Shown here piece by piece: positions 55,589 through 63,899 of a stretch of DNA of 64,000 nt. Where the stretch lies: assembly GCF_011762155.1 (NCBI RefSeq), contig NZ_JAASQL010000001.1, positions 1,984,448 to 2,048,447 of the forward strand. The letters run 5' to 3'. Below the pieces are notes generated by a model that saw nothing but the letters and a program-made list of their open reading frames with translations, did no database searches and had not been told where the DNA came from. Numbering within the stretch: the first letter of the stretch is position 1; each line of letters opens with the position of its first letter. This stretch comes from Wenyingzhuangia heitensis (GTDB lineage Bacteria > Bacteroidota > Bacteroidia > Flavobacteriales > Flavobacteriaceae). The position numbers were made by a program, and so were the translations under genes.

Positions 55589-56827
55589 TTAATACCAACG
55601 TTTCTTTTTTGCTTTAGAAGCTACAGATTTACGACCTTTTTTGTGTTTACTACCTTGTTTTTTGTGTACTTCGGGTTTTGCTTTAGGATCTAAAGGATAC
55701 GGATGGTTTTCTTCTACGGGAATTAGTTTTCCTAATAATTGTTGAATGTCTTTTATGTATGTTTTTTCATCTGCAGAACAGAAAGATAAAGAACGTCCTT
55801 CTTTACCAGCTCTACCCGTACGACCAATTCTATGTACATAAGCTTCAGGAATATTAGGCAAATCAAAATTAATAACAATATCTAAATTGGGTATGTCAAT
55901 ACCACGAGCTGCCACATCTGTAGCAATTAAAATATTAACATCGTTATTTTTAAATTTATTTAAAGCTTTGGTACGGGCAACTTGGGTTTTGTCTCCGTGA
56001 ATAGTATCTACTTTATAATTGTTTTTTAAAAGAGTTTCTTCTAGTTTGTCTACTCCAAATTTGGTACGTCTAAAAATAATCATGTTTCCACTTAAATTAT
56101 TACGTAACAAATGCAAGCACAATTCTATTTTTTGAGGTTTAGGAACTATATATAATTCCTGGCTAATTGTTTTTGCTGCTGATGACAAAACAGATACTGA
56201 GACTTTTTCGGGTTCTGTTAACAATTCATTGGCCAAGCTTTCTATTTTAGGAGGCATGGTTGCAGAAAACAATAAGGTTTGTTTTTGTGGAGGACACAGG
56301 CGAGCTATTTTTTTAACATCATCAATAAAGCCCATGTCTAACATCATGTCAGCTTCATCTAACACTAAAATTTGAATATAGTCTAAATTTAAAATATCTC
56401 TTTTGTGTAAATCTAACAAACGACCCGGAGTGGCAATTAATACATCTACCCCTTTGGTAAGTTGATCTATTTGGGGTTCCATAGCCATTCCACCATATAC
56501 AGATGTGGTTCTTAAATTGGTGTAAGTACTGTATTTTTTAAAGTTTTCTTCTATCTGAATGGCCAGCTCTCTAGTAGGGCTTACTACTAAAGCTTTAATT
56601 TTTTTATCTCTTTTATTACTAGCATCTAACTGAGAAAAGATACGGTCTAAAATAGGCAATGCAAATGCAGCAGTTTTACCTGTTCCAGTTTGTGCACAAC
56701 CAATTACATCTATTCCATCTAATACCAAAGGAATAGTTGCTTCTTGAATTGGAGTGGGAGTGGTGTAGTTTTGTTCTGCTACCGCTTTTAATATTTTAGC
56801 GTTTAAGTGTAAGTCTTTAAATGTCAT
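55589..56827 (-). CDS. DEAD-box RNA helicase, RhlE-like
   Basis: 412 residues. Q motif (TPTPIQEATIP), Walker A AQTGTGKT, PTRELA, DEAD (LVLDEADMML), SAT (LFSATMP), and the C-terminal HRIGRTGRAGKEG. A basic tail (KKQGSKHKKGRKS) probably binds RNA. Such helicases act in ribosome assembly and RNA decay. RhlE is the closest well-known type; subgroup naming is uncertain. It lies 31 bp from the EEP gene on the same strand. Confidence 0.93.
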   Translation of the reverse strand: MTFKDLHLNAKILKAVAEQNYTTPTPIQEATIPLVLDGIDVIGCAQTGTGKTAAFALPILDRIFSQLDASNKRDKKIKALVVSPTRELAIQIEENFKKYSTYTNLRTTSVYGGMAMEPQIDQLTKGVDVLIATPGRLLDLHKRDILNLDYIQILVLDEADMMLDMGFIDDVKKIARLCPPQKQTLLFSATMPPKIESLANELLTEPEKVSVSVLSSAAKTISQELYIVPKPQKIELCLHLLRNNLSGNMIIFRRTKFGVDKLEETLLKNNYKVDTIHGDKTQVARTKALNKFKNNDVNILIATDVAARGIDIPNLDIVINFDLPNIPEAYVHRIGRTGRAGKEGRSLSFCSADEKTYIKDIQQLLGKLIPVEENHPYPLDPKAKPEVHKKQGSKHKKGRKSVASKAKKKRWY

Positions 56828-57029
56828 ATATAGTATTTACTAGTACAGCAAAGATACGGAAGTTGTTAGTAATATACAGGGATCTATTTCTATCTAATTC
56901 TTTGAAATTATTACTGTTTATTTTTTGAGAGAAATATTAATACATACAAGATGTAGATATGTGCTTGTTGGATTAGATTATTTTTTAAGCATAGTTGATT
57001 AATTGTATTAAATAACCTTTGAAATTATG

Positions 57030-57037
57030 TATTTTTG
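57030..57037 (+). promoter_or_regulatory. candidate -7 box for the AI-2E transporter gene
   Basis: TATTTTTG matches TAnnTTTG, 31 bp before the ATG at 57069. No clear -33 partner. Confidence 0.4.
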
Positions 57038-57068
57038 AAAGGAATAATCATTAAACAAAAGTAAGCTA

Positions 57069-58103
57069 ATGAAAGATGCTAGAACTACAAATATACTATT
57101 GCTAATAATAGTTATTTCTCTTGTTTTTTACCTGTTAAAAACACTGTCTTTTATTTTTATACCCCTAGTATTAGCAATGTTTATAGCGTTGTTGTTTTTA
57201 CCATTGATGAGATGGTTTAATAAAAAAAGAATTCCAAAATACATGAGTATTTCTGTAGTTGTTTTAATTATTGCAGGAATTTTTAAGGTAGGTTTTATGT
57301 TGATTCAGCTTTCTAGTACAGAAATATTAGAAGCAAATGGTTTGTTTTTTAAAAAAGCTGAAACAAAAATTGTTGATTTAATTGTACTAATAGAAAAAAA
57401 CTTTGGAGTTGTTAGGGGAGAAGGTGACAGTCTGATTAACCATTATTTACAAGGAAACAATTTGGCAGGAAAAATAGGACCTTCTTTAGATTTTGTGGGT
57501 GATATTGTTTCTATGTCACTAATGACATTGTTTTTTTCGTTGTTATTATTAGCCGGATCTATTAATGTAGAAAAACTACTAAACAGTACTATTTTTAAAC
57601 AAAAACATGCATCTGTAAAAACTTTTAGAAAAATAGAAAAAGATATTATAACATTTGTAAAAGTAAAATTTATAATTAGTTTATTTACAGGTATTGGTTT
57701 TGGTTTGGCTTGTGTTTTTTTTGATGTCAGTTTTCCTATATTCTGGGGTTTACTAGCCTTTTTACTCAACTTTATTCAAATGATTGGATCTATTGTTTCT
57801 ATAGCTTTATTAGCCTTGTTTGCATTGGTAGAAATAGAAGTAACCAGTACTTTATTATTTTTTGTAATAACTATAACTGGAGTGCAAGTAGTTTTAGGAA
57901 GTGTTTTAGAGCCTATTTTTATGGGGAAAACATTTTCTATTAATGTTATTACTATTTTGGTAATGTTAATGTTTTGGGGATTTATTTGGGGAGTACCAGG
58001 TTTAATTTTATCAATTCCTATTACGGTTATTATTAAAATTATTTTGGATCAGTTTCCAAAATATAAAATTATATCAAGTCTAATGTCTGGATCAGAGACC
58101 TAA
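57069..58103 (+). CDS. AI-2E family transporter
   Basis: 344 residues with about eight membrane helices. A characteristic central region lies between helix groups (about 90-150), followed by FISLFTGIGFGLACVFFDVSFP and IFWGLLAFLLNFIQMIGSIVSIA, with a late WGFIWGVPGLILSIPITVIIK. The name is historical; members include Na+/H+ or autoinducer exporters and many of unknown substrate. Stands alone. Confidence 0.9.
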   Translation: MKDARTTNILLLIIVISLVFYLLKTLSFIFIPLVLAMFIALLFLPLMRWFNKKRIPKYMSISVVVLIIAGIFKVGFMLIQLSSTEILEANGLFFKKAETKIVDLIVLIEKNFGVVRGEGDSLINHYLQGNNLAGKIGPSLDFVGDIVSMSLMTLFFSLLLLAGSINVEKLLNSTIFKQKHASVKTFRKIEKDIITFVKVKFIISLFTGIGFGLACVFFDVSFPIFWGLLAFLLNFIQMIGSIVSIALLALFALVEIEVTSTLLFFVITITGVQVVLGSVLEPIFMGKTFSINVITILVMLMFWGFIWGVPGLILSIPITVIIKIILDQFPKYKIISSLMSGSET

Positions 58104-58338
58104 CAAGCAGTCAAAATAATTTATTGATTAATGTATGTTTTTTATGAATTAGTATATTGAATGTCAATTGTCTAAAATCAAGTAAAACACCCTGACTATT
58201 AATGTTTTAATGTTAATTTGGGTAGTATTTTAAATCAAATAGATTTCATAAAAAAACAAAGCATAGACTTATAAAAGAGAATCTTAAAGAAACTGAATGT
58301 AATCAGATGTAAGGAGATTTTTAATCAAGAATTTATTT

Positions 58339-59205
58339 ATGAGGTATTTATTTATTGTTACTATTATTTGGGCTTTTTCATTTAGCTTAATAGGTGTTTA
58401 TCTTTCTGGACATGTAGATGCATGGTTTTCTGTATTAATGCGAATAGGTATTGCTACAATACTATTTTTACCTTTTTTAAAGCTAAAGAAACTTAAAACA
58501 GAAACAATTTTTAGACTTATAGCAATCGGTTCTGTTCAATTAGGTTTAATGTATTGTTTTTATTTTCAATCGTTTAGATTTCTTACAGTGCCAGAAGTAT
58601 TGCTTTTTAGTGTATTAACACCAATTTATATTACAGTATTAAATGATATTTTAAGTAAGCAATTTCATAAAACACACCTTTTTACTGCTTTAATTGCTGT
58701 TTTAGGAGCTGCTTATATTCAATATTCAAGTATTAGTAAACATGTGTTTTTAGGCTTTTTAATTACACAAGGAGCAAATCTTTGTTTTGCTTTGGGACAA
58801 GTTGCTTACAAGTATTTATTAAAATCTACACCTGAACTACAAACAAAACCAAAGCATACTATTTTTGGATTATTTTTTATTGGTGCATTTTTGGTAGCTC
58901 TTATTGCTTTTTTCATTATGGGATCAACTGAAAAGATACCAACTACAATAGTGCAATGGGGAATTTTAATTTATCTAGGTGCTGTAGCATCAGGTTTATG
59001 TTATTTTTTATGGAATAAAGGTGTTGTTATGGTAAACACAGGTTCATTAGCAATAATGAATAATGCATTAATTCCATTAGGATTAATAGTTAACCTTGTT
59101 ATATGGAATAAAGAAGCAGATCTTATGAAAATTTTAATTGGCGGAAGTCTCATTTTCGCTTCACTTGCACTTAATGAATATATAATGAAAGATGTTAAGG
59201 AATAG
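58339..59205 (+). CDS. EamA/DMT-family transporter
   Basis: 288 residues with ten membrane helices in two EamA repeats. Typical features: VTIIWAFSFSLIGVYLSG at the start and LGAVASGLCYFLWNKGVVMVNTGSLAIMNN in the second half. DMT exporters move amino acids, drugs or metabolites. Substrate unknown. Convergent with msrA. Confidence 0.9.
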   Translation: MRYLFIVTIIWAFSFSLIGVYLSGHVDAWFSVLMRIGIATILFLPFLKLKKLKTETIFRLIAIGSVQLGLMYCFYFQSFRFLTVPEVLLFSVLTPIYITVLNDILSKQFHKTHLFTALIAVLGAAYIQYSSISKHVFLGFLITQGANLCFALGQVAYKYLLKSTPELQTKPKHTIFGLFFIGAFLVALIAFFIMGSTEKIPTTIVQWGILIYLGAVASGLCYFLWNKGVVMVNTGSLAIMNNALIPLGLIVNLVIWNKEADLMKILIGGSLIFASLALNEYIMKDVKE

Positions 59206-59230
59206 CTTAGCTCTTACAAGTTATTTCTGT

Positions 59231-59256
59231 AAAGTCAGATTAAGACTGACTTTTTT
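59231..59256. terminator. bidirectional terminator between EamA and msrA genes
   Basis: Stem AAAGTCAG / CTGACTTT with a seven-base loop and seven T. It extends into the end of msrA (stop at 59240), and serves both convergent genes. Confidence 0.7.
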
Positions 59257-59752
59257 TATACTTATGTAGTAAGTTTAAAGGAATGTGGCAATAAGTGTGG
59301 TCATGAGGGTTAAGGGTTAATCTATCTTGATGCTCTGTATCGCTTAGAATAAAATTTGTTAAAGGAAGCACTTCAATAGCTATTTTTTTTAGACTCTTAT
59401 TTTTATAGTTTAGTTCTTGTTCTATTTTCGCAATATATTTTTTTGCCTTTAACAGGTGGTTTTGATTATTGCTGTAGATACCTGTGCGATATTTCTCACC
59501 TATGTCATTACCCTGTTGGTTGATACTATAAGGATCAATAATTTCTAAAAAATAATGAATTAAATCTTCAATTGAAACAATGTTAGGATCAAAGGTCGTT
59601 TTGACACACTCAGCATAACCATCATAGTCTGAATTAGTAGATTTAGTAAAGCCATTAGCTCTGCCAGCTTTAGTCTTAATAACACCAGGCAGGTGTTTTA
59701 AGAACTCTTGGACTCCCCAAAGGCAGCCACCTGCAATGTATATTGTCTCCAT
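59240..59752 (-). CDS. msrA: peptide methionine (S)-S-oxide reductase MsrA
   Basis: 170 residues. The catalytic cysteine is in IYIAGGCLWGVQE; further family blocks are AGRANGFTKSTNSDYDGYAECVKTTFDP, IIDPYSINQQGNDIGEKYRTGIY, and QDRLTLNPHDHTYCHIP. MsrA repairs oxidised methionine. The GCLWGVQ variant with AGRANG is characteristic of one MsrA subgroup rather than a defect. It is the last ordinary chromosomal gene before the accessory region begins at about 59.78 kb. Confidence 0.92.
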   Translation of the reverse strand: METIYIAGGCLWGVQEFLKHLPGVIKTKAGRANGFTKSTNSDYDGYAECVKTTFDPNIVSIEDLIHYFLEIIDPYSINQQGNDIGEKYRTGIYSNNQNHLLKAKKYIAKIEQELNYKNKSLKKIAIEVLPLTNFILSDTEHQDRLTLNPHDHTYCHIPLNLLHKYKKSQS

Positions 59753-59785
59753 TGATACTATTTATTCAATTAATTATTCTTTTAT

Positions 59786-59837
59786 GTGACTGTAATTAAT
59801 TGCTTAATTTTTAGTCAACCTATTTCAGGAAAGTTCA
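59786..59837. repeat. 52-bp copy of the IS end, outside the IS
   Basis: These 52 bp are identical to 61146-61197, the orfA-side terminus of the IS, in the same orientation. They stop exactly 3 bp (ATG) before the opposite IS end at 59841. Outside the 52 bp the sequences differ immediately. It reads as the truncated remnant of a second IS copy in head-to-tail array. Confidence 0.9.
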
Positions 59838-59890
59838 ATGTGTATTATACTGAAATAGGTTGACTCTTTTTTAGTTAAAATTCTCCGTTC

Positions 59891-60664
59891 TTAAATCGTT
59901 AGTTCAGGTAAATTTACTTTATTTTTTCGATACGACTTGTATTTGATATTAGGATTTAAATATACTTCTGCAGGTTTTCTTAATTCCAAGCTAAAATGCG
60001 TTCTTAAATTGTTATAAATATAGACCGCTTGCTCTGTCATTTTTTGAGCTAGTTCTGTGTTTTTAATCGTTTGTTTTAATCCATATTCGTATTTCAACGT
60101 TCTATTAATTCGTTCTGCTACAGCATTTTCATAAGGGTCGTATTGCTCAGTCATACTCATTACGATATTGTTGTCTTCAGCAAAAGTTGTGTACTTAGGA
60201 TTGCAGTATTGAAAACCTCTGTCTGAATGATGAATAAGCTTTTGATTGGGGTGTTTTCTGTTTTTAATGGCCATAGCGAGTGCATCGGTGCAAAGTGATG
60301 TTCTCATATGGTTATCTAGTTTGTAGCCCATAATCTTTTTAGAATAAGCATCTGTAACAATGGCTAAATAATTATGACCGTATTGTGTTTTAATGTAAGT
60401 TATATCGCTTACCCATAGTTGTTCTGGTCGAGTAGGAACGTGGTCTTTTACAAGGTTCTTATATTTTTTGTACATATGGTTTGAGTTTGTCGTTGTGATG
60501 TAATTTTTAGTTTTGGGAATCAAAAGATTATTTAGTCTGAGGAAGCGATAGAACTTGTCTCTGCCGATCTTAATATTAGCGTTTACAAAGTCTTGTTTTA
60601 GTTCTGTGTGTAGCTTAATTCCACCGGTTTTCGAGCCTACTTTTTTACGGTAGTCCTTGACCAT
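59891..60664 (-). CDS. IS3-family transposase OrfB (DDE catalytic domain)
   Basis: 257 residues from the first ATG. The DDE triad of rve integrases is visible: the first Asp in WVSDITYIKTQYGHNYLAIV, the second in IHHSDRGFQYCN, and the Glu in YENAVAERINRTLKYEYG. The same frame is open upstream to about 60783 and there encodes KRKWLYGCFGISKQAFYKR, the expected OrfB start in this family. So the working product is the OrfAB fusion made by -1 frameshifting rather than this ATG form. Confidence 0.9.
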   Translation of the reverse strand: MVKDYRKKVGSKTGGIKLHTELKQDFVNANIKIGRDKFYRFLRLNNLLIPKTKNYITTTNSNHMYKKYKNLVKDHVPTRPEQLWVSDITYIKTQYGHNYLAIVTDAYSKKIMGYKLDNHMRTSLCTDALAMAIKNRKHPNQKLIHHSDRGFQYCNPKYTTFAEDNNIVMSMTEQYDPYENAVAERINRTLKYEYGLKQTIKNTELAQKMTEQAVYIYNNLRTHFSLELRKPAEVYLNPNIKYKSYRKNKVNLPELTI

Positions 60665-60684
60665 TTTAATTAGTTCTTGATGCT

Positions 60685-61143
60685 CTATTTGTTGTTTTTG
60701 TTGTGCTTTGAGTCTTTTGTAGAAGGCTTGTTTAGATATCCCAAAACATCCATAGAGCCATTTTCTTTTATACGCTGTTTTTTCTTTAGCTCTATCTCTT
60801 TTGCTAATGTTTTGGGTAATGACTTTTTTGACATATCGACGCCTGTAATTAGTTCCATATCCGCGATAATGTCTTGTTGGAAGTCTTTTTGAAACTCAAG
60901 TTCTTCAATCTTTTCCTTTAATCTTTTAATCTCATCGTTTTTACTCATACCAGTATTTTGTTGCACTAAAGTACTGTATTTTCTTAACCAATAGGAAATA
61001 GTTGTTCTAGGAACGTCATATTTTTTGGAAGCTTGATTGTTGGATAGTTGACCATTTAAGATTTGGTCAACGACTAAAAGTTTAGTCTCTAAAGTTGCTT
61101 TTTGATAGTTTTTTTTTCGCCAGTGTTCATTTTGTGTTTTCAT
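60685..61143 (-). CDS. IS3-family transposase OrfA (helix-turn-helix)
   Basis: 152 residues. An HTH region is at about 12-60 (YQKATLETKLLVVDQILNG, then NNQASKKYDVPRTTISYWLR), followed by a leucine-zipper-like coiled coil (about 75-105). The last about 30 codons after the frameshift site are the usual run-out. Frame analysis at 60778-60784 shows an AAAAAAC run where a -1 slip moves ribosomes exactly into the OrfB frame. Confidence 0.9.
   Translation of the reverse strand: MKTQNEHWRKKNYQKATLETKLLVVDQILNGQLSNNQASKKYDVPRTTISYWLRKYSTLVQQNTGMSKNDEIKRLKEKIEELEFQKDFQQDIIADMELITGVDMSKKSLPKTLAKEIELKKKQRIKENGSMDVLGYLNKPSTKDSKHNKNNK
60777..60783 (-). promoter_or_regulatory. -1 programmed frameshift site (A6C) of the IS transposase
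   Basis: The minus strand reads AAG AAA AAA CAG in the OrfA frame. A -1 slip on the A6 run gives ACA GCG TAT, which continues into the OrfB sequence KRKWLYGCFGISK. An A6-type slippery run is the standard signal in IS3-family elements. Confidence 0.75.
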
Positions 61144-61210
61144 AAGTGACTGTAATTAATTGCTTAATTTTTAGTCAACCTATTTCAGGAAAGTTCATTT
61201 TTTTAATGTT

Positions 61211-61345
61211 GCTTAACGTGTTTGTATAAGCTTAGTTGCGTGGTTTAAGCACCTAATTTAGTAAATAAAAACCAAACTAGAAAGTCCGAAAGGACTTTCG
61301 TAAGTAGGCGAGAAGCCAGCAATTAAGTTTATACGGTGTTGTGCC
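61211..61345 (-). repeat. attC-like cassette site A
   Basis: Read on the coding (minus) strand it starts with GGCACAACACCGTATAAAC and ends with GTTAAGC, which fits the attC R' consensus GTTRRRY. The outer arms are complementary: GTATAAACTTAATTGCTGG pairs with the end GTTGCG...CTTATAC. An internal perfect hairpin GAAAGTCC-gaaa-GGACTTTC and an ATTTACTA block are present. The HNH gene's last codons and stop codon lie inside the site. The IS end is 14 bp away. Confidence 0.75.
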
Positions 61346-62183
61346 TTGTTTTTATTCGTTTTCTTAATTGTTCTAATGATAAAAAATCACCTTCAATTCT
61401 CCTATGTAACATTCGGTGACAATTTGAACAAACTAAAGCCAAATCTTCAAGTTTTGTTATTCGTTCTCCTTTAAAAATTGGTGTTTTATGATGACATTCA
61501 ATATAATCTTGTTCGTAAATGTCTTGGAATGAAAAATTACAAACCTCACATTCGAGATTACCATTCTTAATTGCTATTTGTTTTTTTCTATATGTTAAGG
61601 AACTATCTCTTTCTCTTACTCTATGTTTTCTAAATAATTCTTTTCCTTCTTTTGTTCCAAAATCTTGTTCTAGTTCGTCATTGAAGTATGTTTGATAATC
61701 TTTTAAATTCTGTTTAAGTTTATGATTGAAATAAGGTTTGAATAAGTTCCATAGTTCTACTTGAATTTTTTCAATCGTTTTCTGATTAGCAATATTTTTA
61801 AAACTTTCTGCATTTCCCCAGCCTCTATTTCTAAAATCTATTTTTCCAAGTTCAGTTAGTTCAAAGTTTATTTTATTTTCTTCTCCAGTATAAGCAATTA
61901 CTTCAAAAATCCTCCCGTATTTAAAATTCTCTCTTGTATTTTCTTCTATTATTTCATAGTCAATTGCTCTAACTAAATGTGTTAAATATCTAGGTTTGCT
62001 TTTACTTGCTCTTTGATACAATACAACAATTTCATCGGTTTTTGCTTCAAGAATACTATTCTTTCTTTTGTCTGGAAAATGAAGTATAAATTCTTTTTCT
62101 TCAAGGTTTAAATAAGCTTTTCCAGTTTCTCCATTCGTGATATTTTTAATTCGAGAGATATCTTTTGAAGTAAAATTTTTCAT
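61329..62183 (-). CDS. HNH endonuclease-domain protein (cassette gene)
   Basis: 284 residues. The C-terminal HNH zinc-ribbon type domain is clear: LECEVCNF with CxxC, DYIECHHKTPIF (catalytic His), and LALVCSNCHRMLHR. The N-terminal about 170 residues are unassigned. It may be a restriction-like or mobile-element nuclease. The final codons (RHNTV, stop) overlap cassette site A. It starts 26 bp after site B. Together these make it a single gene cassette, in the same direction as the following genes. Confidence 0.85.
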   Translation of the reverse strand: MKNFTSKDISRIKNITNGETGKAYLNLEEKEFILHFPDKRKNSILEAKTDEIVVLYQRASKSKPRYLTHLVRAIDYEIIEENTRENFKYGRIFEVIAYTGEENKINFELTELGKIDFRNRGWGNAESFKNIANQKTIEKIQVELWNLFKPYFNHKLKQNLKDYQTYFNDELEQDFGTKEGKELFRKHRVRERDSSLTYRKKQIAIKNGNLECEVCNFSFQDIYEQDYIECHHKTPIFKGERITKLEDLALVCSNCHRMLHRRIEGDFLSLEQLRKRIKTRHNTV

Positions 62184-62208
62184 TTTTAGAGTGGATTTTT
62201 GTCAAATA

Positions 62209-62416
62209 AGGCACAACGTATTTTGCTATGGTTAGTGCGGGCTTGAAAATCGACAGATTTTCGGGAACGCACTTAGCCAGAGCTTTTTGTTTGGATTTGT
62301 TTCTTGTTTTGTCACTAAGCCAAATCAACAAGATTTGGCGGACTTAGTAAATATAGACAAAACTTTGAGAAAGAACTAAACCCGCATTAACTATGAGCAG
62401 ATGTTGTGTAACGTTT
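62209..62416 (-). repeat. attC-like cassette site B
   Basis: About 205 bp. On the coding strand it begins GTTACACAACATCTGC and ends ATACGTTGTGCC. The outer arms pair over about 30 bases (ATAGTTAATGCGGG against CCCGCACTAACCATAG). Two internal hairpins exist: CCAAATC/GATTTGG and GAAAATC/GATTTTC, plus ATTTACTA. Its outer half is nearly identical to site D (about five differences in 95 bp). It begins 3 bp after the toxin gene's stop codon. Confidence 0.8.
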
Positions 62417-62418
62417 TT

Positions 62419-62724
62419 TTACACTTTCAATTTATTAGGATTTTTTCGATTACTAAAAAATGATAATATTTGAATGGTTTTATTACTATCGTTTTCTCTG
62501 TAATAGATAGTGTTTAATTTATGTACTACGGCTTTTCGAACTTTTAGATGTTTTGACTGAGGAAATAAATAAGGGTTTTCAGCTATTAATTTGATTGTAG
62601 TTTCAATTTTCTGAGAAAGTTTTTTAGATTCTCTTTCAGTCCATTTTAATTCTAAATATTCAAAAACTTCTTTTAATTCATTTAAAGCGTTATCTGTCCA
62701 TTCAACTTTATAACCACTTTTCAT
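62419..62724 (-). CDS. RelE/ParE-family toxin (cassette gene)
   Basis: 101 residues, the typical length for a RelE/ParE toxin. Features: YKVEWTDNALNELKEVFEYLE at the start, IAENPYLFPQSKHLKVRKAVVHKLNTIYYRE in the centre, and a basic C-terminus. RelE-type members cut mRNA on the ribosome, ParE-type inhibit gyrase; the subtype cannot be fixed. It overlaps its antitoxin by 17 bp. In integron arrays such TA cassettes are thought to stabilise the array. Confidence 0.87.
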   Translation of the reverse strand: MKSGYKVEWTDNALNELKEVFEYLELKWTERESKKLSQKIETTIKLIAENPYLFPQSKHLKVRKAVVHKLNTIYYRENDSNKTIQILSFFSNRKNPNKLKV

Positions 62725-62941
62725 ATACTTTCCTTGCTTCAGAGTGAGAGTTTAAGTTTCCGTTTTCAGCATCTAAAATACCTTTTTCAATAGTTTTTTT
62801 TTCAGACTCAGAAATTTCATTCCACCAATCAGTAGTTTCAGATTTTCGAAGTTCTAATATTTTCTCAATAAGTGATTTGTCGTTAAGAGTTGTTAACCAC
62901 TGTATTAATTCTATTTTAGTATTTTGAATATTCATTTCCAT
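62708..62941 (-). CDS. antitoxin of the RelE/ParE module (cassette gene)
   Basis: 77 residues. N-terminal helical region MNIQNTKIELIQWLTTLND with ISESEKKTIEKGILDAENG; upstream and overlapping the toxin, the usual order. An alternative start is 62935. The DNA-binding type is not clear (not a typical RHH or AbrB pattern). It begins about 56 bp after cassette site C. Confidence 0.82.
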   Translation of the reverse strand: MEMNIQNTKIELIQWLTTLNDKSLIEKILELRKSETTDWWNEISESEKKTIEKGILDAENGNLNSHSEARKVYEKWL

Positions 62942-62996
62942 ATCTCAAAAGTAATAAAATTCTAATTGAATATAGTTTTTCGGGGTTACTATTTAA

Positions 62997-63187
62997 TGTT
63001 ACACAACGGTTTGGCTAAGGAGCGTTTGGGGCTTAGTAAGCGACAATTTATCGGGTTTATTACCAAACCAAAGCCATTTAATTAATTTACTTTAAAAATA
63101 ATATAAATGGCTTTGGTGACCTAGTAAATAAGCCAAAACTTCGAGAAATAACCAAGCCCAAATGTTTTTTAGTCGGTGTTGTAAAAA
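62997..63187 (-). repeat. attC-like cassette site C
   Basis: About 190 bp. The coding strand begins TTTTTACAACACCGACT and ends CCGTTGTGTAACATT. Outer arms CCGACTAAAAAACATTTGGGCTT and AAGCCCCAAACGCTCC...AGCC pair imperfectly. A strong internal hairpin (ACCAAAGCCATTTA / TAAATGGCTTTGGT) and ATTTACTA are present. It starts 1-2 bp after the lipoprotein gene's stop codon. Confidence 0.75.
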
Positions 63188-63188
63188 G

Positions 63189-63845
63189 TTAATTCAGAGG
63201 ACATGGTGAATTATCTTCTGATATTTTTTCTTTTTCAAGTATTATAATTTCTCCTAATTCATTTATTAATATATGATGTTTTTCTATAATTGTAGGTTCA
63301 CAATATTCAGTTGTTATTTTAGCTATAAATTCAAAATCATTCTTGTTTACTTTCATATAACCTTGAATATTATTATCAGTCAATGTATAACCAGAATGAT
63401 TAATCATCCAAATAGCTTCATCAAGAGTATTAATTTCTCCTATAAAATCGAGTCTGTTTTGAGTTGTATATTCTCTGGTTGATATTGATATTAAGCTGTC
63501 ATTTATTTGATATTTCAAATATTCATTACAACAATTATCACATTTACCTCCCAAAAAATCAACAAATGGATGTGTGAAATGTGATTTTTGATATTGACTT
63601 TTACAATACTCAGTAATACATATTTTTCCCCTTGAATAAAATATTTTGTTATCAAAATTTCCCAATGTATCCTTTGAGCATTCTTCCGAATATTCCCAAT
63701 AAGTTATTTCAGATTTAGGTGAAAAATTTTTAAAATCAACACTTCTTCCTTTTTCAAACGATGATAAATCTATTGAAATTTCGTCATTATCATTTTGACA
63801 AGACATTATTGTCATAAATAAAATACCTAAGACTAATTTTTTCAT
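63189..63845 (-). CDS. hypothetical lipoprotein (cassette gene)
   Basis: 218 residues from the ATG at 63843-63845. The signal MKKLVLGILFMTIMSC has a lipobox (Cys16). The frame is also open upstream to 63959, but that extension reads through site D and gives the same peptide (ENLSIFKPALTIAKYVV) as a frame in site B, so it is not real coding. The body has several Cys residues (CSKD, CITEYCKSQ, CDNCCNEY) suggesting disulfides. Family not recognised. Single-gene cassette between sites D and C. Confidence 0.65.
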   Translation of the reverse strand: MKKLVLGILFMTIMSCQNDNDEISIDLSSFEKGRSVDFKNFSPKSEITYWEYSEECSKDTLGNFDNKIFYSRGKICITEYCKSQYQKSHFTHPFVDFLGGKCDNCCNEYLKYQINDSLISISTREYTTQNRLDFIGEINTLDEAIWMINHSGYTLTDNNIQGYMKVNKNDFEFIAKITTEYCEPTIIEKHHILINELGEIIILEKEKISEDNSPCPLN

Positions 63846-63899
63846 AATATAAATATTGTTTCCTTTAAGATGCATTTTTTGAAAAAGGTTGCGCGTATT

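Larger units (their letters stand above)
59841..61197 (-). mobile_element. IS3-family insertion sequence (IS150-like), 1357 bp
   Basis: The terminal inverted repeats are 25 bp, the inner 15 bp identical (TGAAATAGGTTGACT at 59851-59865 and its complement at 61173-61187), both beginning with TG. Inside are orfA (HTH) and orfB (DDE integrase) on the minus strand, joined by a -1 frameshift. No simple target-site duplication flanks it, because the left side abuts a 52-bp IS fragment through a 3-bp spacer and the right side is TTT. The IS looks intact and potentially active. Confidence 0.88.

Noticed and set aside
59240..59752. MsrA with GCLWG instead of GCFWG as a damaged active site
   Set aside because: GCLWGVQ with AGRANG is a recognised MsrA subgroup signature; the nucleophilic cysteine is intact.
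59786..61197. 52-bp direct repeats as a target-site duplication of the IS
   Set aside because: The right copy is inside the IS (it contains its terminal inverted repeat), so it cannot be duplicated target DNA; IS3 elements duplicate only about 3-5 bp.
62146..62331. 61-codon open frame on the minus strand
   Set aside because: It runs through cassette site B into the HNH gene; the peptide ENLSIFKPALTIAKYVV comes from the repeat and recurs from site D. An artefact of the hairpin sequence.
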